From positions 310,001 to 374,000 of the forward strand of contig JAHLJZ010000001.1 of the NCBI GenBank assembly GCA_025602915.1: 64,000 nucleotides of DNA, in the 5' to 3' direction. The translations under genes were made by a program, and so were the position numbers. Positions 60,785 through 64,000 of this stretch are shown in pieces; position 1 is the stretch's first letter, and every line of letters starts with the position of its first letter. This stretch comes from Paraphysoderma sedebokerense. Its lineage: Eukaryota > Blastocladiomycota > Physodermatomycetes > Physodermatales > Physodermataceae. The notes below the pieces were generated by a model. It saw only the letters and a list, made by a program, of their open reading frames with translations. It did no database searches and was not told where the DNA came from.

Positions 60785-62126
60785 TCAACTGGATTCCCGT
60801 AATTCATCTTTCAATCCAAGAAAAAGGGGAATTGTGTGAATGTCATGAATATTCCGTAAACTTCCACCATAAGAAATAACCACTTGACTTGACAAGCTGT
60901 CTTTGCTACAACTCAACTTTTCAAGTGATATATCACTCCCACCATCAGAAGCAGGAGTGATGTTGGGCGGAGGACGTAGTTTAAAGAGATATGCGAGAGA
61001 AATTGCCAACAGCAAGTCTTTGCTTTCCTGAGCTAAAAACTCTGTCCATGGCTGAAATTCGAACCCATAGTTTAGCAGCCCAATCATGCTAACTTTTATC
61101 GCAAAGATTAATCTTAATTATCTCAGTCGCCTAATACTTAAAGAAACCCAAACGAACCTTCCAACAGAGCCAATACCATAAAGTAAACTGATATGATCCT
61201 CCGCATAGACACAAACAATTTAATTTTGCTTTTCAGAACCGGCAATGCCTCTGTAGACATTATTAGTGGGTATCGCAATTGGTCTCCGTTCAAAAAAGCA
61301 CATAAGTGGTTCAAATTTGTTTCTATCGCGACGAAACAAAAGCGCTGAACGAAAATATAATTGAAAATCAGTAGGAAGGCGTAAATTCGAATGTTAAACA
61401 TTGACAAAACAGATCCCCACATAATCGCATGCATCATCACTGAGACAGTAGAGATAATATTAACGGGACAACATACTGACAATGTAATGTAACATGAAAG
61501 ATACATGCCTGTCAAACTATTTTTCTCTTTTTTCCCTAGATCTGTCCGAGTTATTGACATGCCTTTTGATATCAAAATCAGAGAAAAATAAACTAATGTT
61601 TCAAAAACGTAATGTGTGAGTCCCCACACCCAAAAAGTGAATCCCGCTGGTCCCGGTCGAGTGGGATCCGACCTATATAGCGCTAGAAACTCGTTTTTGT
61701 CAGCGAGACTATTTTCACTTCTTTTAAACCTAACAACAACAGTTTAACTCACGCGGGACAATTCTAAACACCACTGTCATATACGTAAATACCAACCTTT
61801 ACGAAGTAAAAAATGCAAAGTCAACGGAACGTTATTAAGCAATACAATTGCAACGAAAGAGAAATGATGTGACATAGTAGATGGCTAAACATCCTTATCA
61901 TAAACGCTATCACCATCATATTTTGTACTCACCAAGAAATTTTGAGGAACCATATAAACGTTAAAAGTCGATGTAACCGAATTTTTAAATGATATTTGCT
62001 ATGTGTAATCCAATTGTATAGCCAATGCGCTGATAGAATAAACCACACTGAAAGAACGACAGGGAACACAATATCTAAATTATCTGGTTTAACAAGATAA
62101 TCTCTCAGATATCCTGTGACGAGCAT
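60785..62126 (-). CDS. Seven-TM membrane protein, possibly GPR180/TMEM145-like
   Basis: Multi-exon minus-strand gene; the first ATG in the frame is 62126-62124 and the stop is 60787-60785. Hydrophobic spans in order: LDIVFPVVLSVWFILSAHW, a RLLTFIWFL segment, a small exon (about 61885-61800) reading HHFSFVAIVLLNNVPLTLHF, VFETLVYFSLILISKG, MYLSCYITLSVCCPVNIIST, MFNIRIYAFLLIFNYIFV, and MRRIISVYFMVLALLEG. The phrase PGPAGFTFWVWGLTHYVFET followed by ISKGMSITRTDLG resembles the 7-TM part of GOST-type proteins (GPR180/TMEM145), where LLxxKGxxITR is conserved. No N-terminal lumenal domain or signal peptide is found, so this is either a short form or the start is missed. The last exon has a cytosolic Ser-rich tail. 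Confidence 0.5.
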
Positions 62127-62320
62127 GTTTGTGGTTAGTGGAAAAGTGTTGGTTATGCTGTTTTCTGGATGTTGAAAGAGTTGCCAATGCGAGGGGAGGA
62201 GTACCTCGAGGGAAGGGAAACGACGTGAATTCGTCACTGTCACCTCTCGCACCCTTCACAAGAAGATAAATTGCCCCAAATTCGTACAATTTTCATAGAT
62301 ATTACATAAGGATTTTCAGC
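62127..62320. promoter_or_regulatory. Divergent promoter between the 7-TM gene and the STRAD-like gene
   Basis: 194 bp between the chosen ATGs. If the 7-TM protein starts further upstream the space is smaller. No element is recognised. Confidence 0.3.
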
Positions 62321-64000
62321 ATGCCTTCCAGTATATTCAATTCGAAAAGGGAAAGGGAGAAACATTACAGGAGCGTCGAATTCTCAACCAACATACAAGA
62401 CTACGAACTCATGTCACCAATCGGTAACGTATCTGATCATTGATGCAAAATTCACATCATTACAAACATATTATGCCGATGTGTCAATGCAAGTAATAAC
62501 TTCTTACGTGTAACCATAATCACATTAGGCGGGGTCGATGACATATCTTACATGTATTTATCGCGGTACATCCCTACGCAAGATCTGGTCGCATTGAAGT
62601 ATACAGATCTAACAATCTCACCGGACTGGGAATTCCTAGAAGAGTTGATGGTTTGTTGTTTTACCTCAATTCTTCCCGTTGGCCACGTCATGCGGAGGGG
62701 TCATACTATTAGCCAACAGTGGACGATGTGCCGAGTTAACACATTTTTGATGAGTAGGTAGTAATCAAAAATACAGCAGTTTGTAAACATTCAAATACCT
62801 TACCGTACTTTACGAGCTTCGTCGAGCATGAAAGGTTGTGGACCGTCACTTTGCCAATGCAGGCGGGTAAGATCAGTTAAACTCGGGCTCCAATGCTTGA
62901 CTCTGTCAGTATAACCGAATCGAAACGTTTACCAGGAAGTTGCCGGGCAATCCTCCGAGAATATTTTCCAGACGGCTTTACGGAGACCATTGCAGCGACC
63001 ATACTGAAGCAAGTTCTAAAAGCGATACGGTATCTGCACGCCCAAGGATATATACACAAGTATGATTTCTCCCGTTCGCCCAACTTTTCCGCAAGCTAAT
63101 TATTCCTAATCAATTGTACAACAGTGATCTCCGTGCAGACAACGTATTGGTGGATGCCAACGGCGATGTTCGGTTAACGGGTTTTCACCAGTTACTGTAT
63201 CAATGTGGGGAAGGTGGTTATAAACGCCAATTCTACGAATTCAACGGGTTGCCAGAATGGATGGCACCAGAATGCATGGAACAAAACTCATTTTATGATG
63301 CCAAGGCAGACATATATAGCTTCGGTATTATGGCATTGGAACTGGCGTACGGCCGAACGCCTTTCGACGACTGGCCGCCGTTTAAGGTTGACCAATTTCT
63401 TGATGTGCATGTGCGATTTCAGTCCTACATGCTGACATTCTCCTACGGGATCTCCTTTGAAGATAATGTTGAGCAAGCTACTCTATGAATGTCCCACCGA
63501 AGAGTTAAACCCAACGAAGAAGATGTCGAGGCACTTCTTTGCTATGGTGAAGTCGTGCCTGCATAAGGATCCTTCTAAAAGGTAAAGCGCATTTAAGATA
63601 ATTTGGCATTACAAAGTAACTCAAATCTTTATGTTATGTGTCAGGCCGACGGCAGAAAAACTTCTCGAATATCCGTTCTTCAAAGTTGCAAAGAACTCGA
63701 AATACATCGAGTCGCGCTTGATTAAGCTAAGTGGCATTTGCAAGAAACATGGTGTGTACAATACAATACTTTTAGGTTATCTGTTTGCGTGAGCTCACAG
63801 TTACATGCATTGATCAACCTCGAAAAAGCTGCCGCCCTGTCCTCCCCACCCCCTGAGCCATCTGAGAAATCACCGACACATGATGTGAAAGACGTTGTAG
63901 TAGAATCTCAATCAGAAGGCTCGTTGAGTCAGTATGTAGAAAGCCGGCCCAGTACTGCTGCTAGTTATAACAGCCGTGCAACGAGTCAAGCTGTGTCCTT
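62321..64000 (+). CDS. STRAD-like pseudokinase (3' partial)
   Basis: Exons 62321-62423, 62529-62650, 62758-62866, 62936-63059, 63125-63386, 63463-63581, 63645-63753 and 63801 to beyond the right edge. The kinase fold is of the STRAD/STE20 group: DYELMSPIGGGVDDISYMYL (odd Gly loop), LVALKYTDL with the beta3 Lys kept, HSNTLPYFTSFVEHERLW, QAGGSCRAILREYFPDGFTE and TILKQVLKAIRYLHAQGYIH. These match STRAD ([37 protein letters not shown]). The catalytic loop is HNDLRADN, but the DFG motif is replaced by LTGF, as STRAD has LSGL. It keeps LPEWMAPE and YDAKADIYSFGIMALELAYG. The C-terminus is disordered and Ser-rich. It probably acts as an allosteric activator rather than a kinase; a residual kinase cannot be excluded. 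Confidence 0.82.

Noticed and set aside
1-64000. Transposons, virus-like elements, tRNA genes, CRISPR arrays
   Set aside because: Reading both strands I saw no transposase, reverse transcriptase, terminal repeats, tRNA-like cloverleaf or spaced repeats.

Overview
This 64 kb window is nuclear DNA of an intron-rich, AT-leaning fungus. Fungal markers include a Zn2Cys6 activator, an Sfi1 spindle-pole protein, an OPI3-type phospholipid methyltransferase, a fungal-type delta-8 sphingolipid desaturase, a caleosin and a secreted intradiol-dioxygenase-like protein. Alongside them sit genes that most yeasts and moulds lack: a voltage-gated K+ channel, an MCM9-like helicase, an RPP40-like RNase P subunit, a DCAF5-like CRL4 receptor, a STRAD-like pseudokinase and a PCTP-like START protein. 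Together with U12-type introns, this suggests an early-diverging (probably zoosporic, chytrid-like) fungus. That placement is inference. I saw no transposon, virus-like element, tRNA, rRNA or CRISPR array.

Layout from left to right: MCM9-like C-terminus (+), Kv channel (+), secreted SMP-30/lactonase-like protein (+), RPP40 (-), PCTP-like START protein (+), CDK-site-rich kinetochore-like protein (-), SFI1 (+), OST3/6 (-), small membrane protein (+), DCAF5 (-), coiled-coil protein (+), CNOT9 (+), ALG7 (-), unknown 819-aa protein (+), AP-1 mu (-), small coiled-coil protein (+), BOLA3 (-), intradiol-dioxygenase-like (-), caleosin (+), collapsed tetraspanin copy (+), tetraspanin (+), PEMT/OPI3 (-), dihydroorotase (+), Zn2Cys6 factor (-), DDHD phospholipase (+), CIA1 (-), ELP4 (+), delta-8 sphingolipid desaturase (-), 7-TM protein (-), STRAD-like pseudokinase (+, cut by the right edge). 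Most genes are in head-to-head pairs sharing 127-720 bp intergenic regions.

Most introns are 50-90 nt with GTAAGT-like donors and some TACTAAC/CTAAC branch sites. I built gene models by hand, joining exons by reading frame and family homology. For most models the summed exon length is a multiple of three. The strongest special signal is three introns that look spliced by the minor (U12) spliceosome: AT-AC introns in ELP4 and SFI1, and a GT-AG one in AP-1 mu. Each carries the ATATCCTTT/GTATCCTTT 5' site and a CCTTAAC branch site, and each is required by the reading frame.

The genes are mostly unlinked housekeeping functions: N-glycosylation (ALG7, OST3), tRNA modification and processing (ELP4, RPP40), Fe-S assembly (CIA1, BOLA3), lipid metabolism (PEMT, desaturase, DDHD, START), trafficking (AP-1 mu) and mitosis (SFI1 and the kinetochore-like protein). 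No operon-like pathway cluster is evident.
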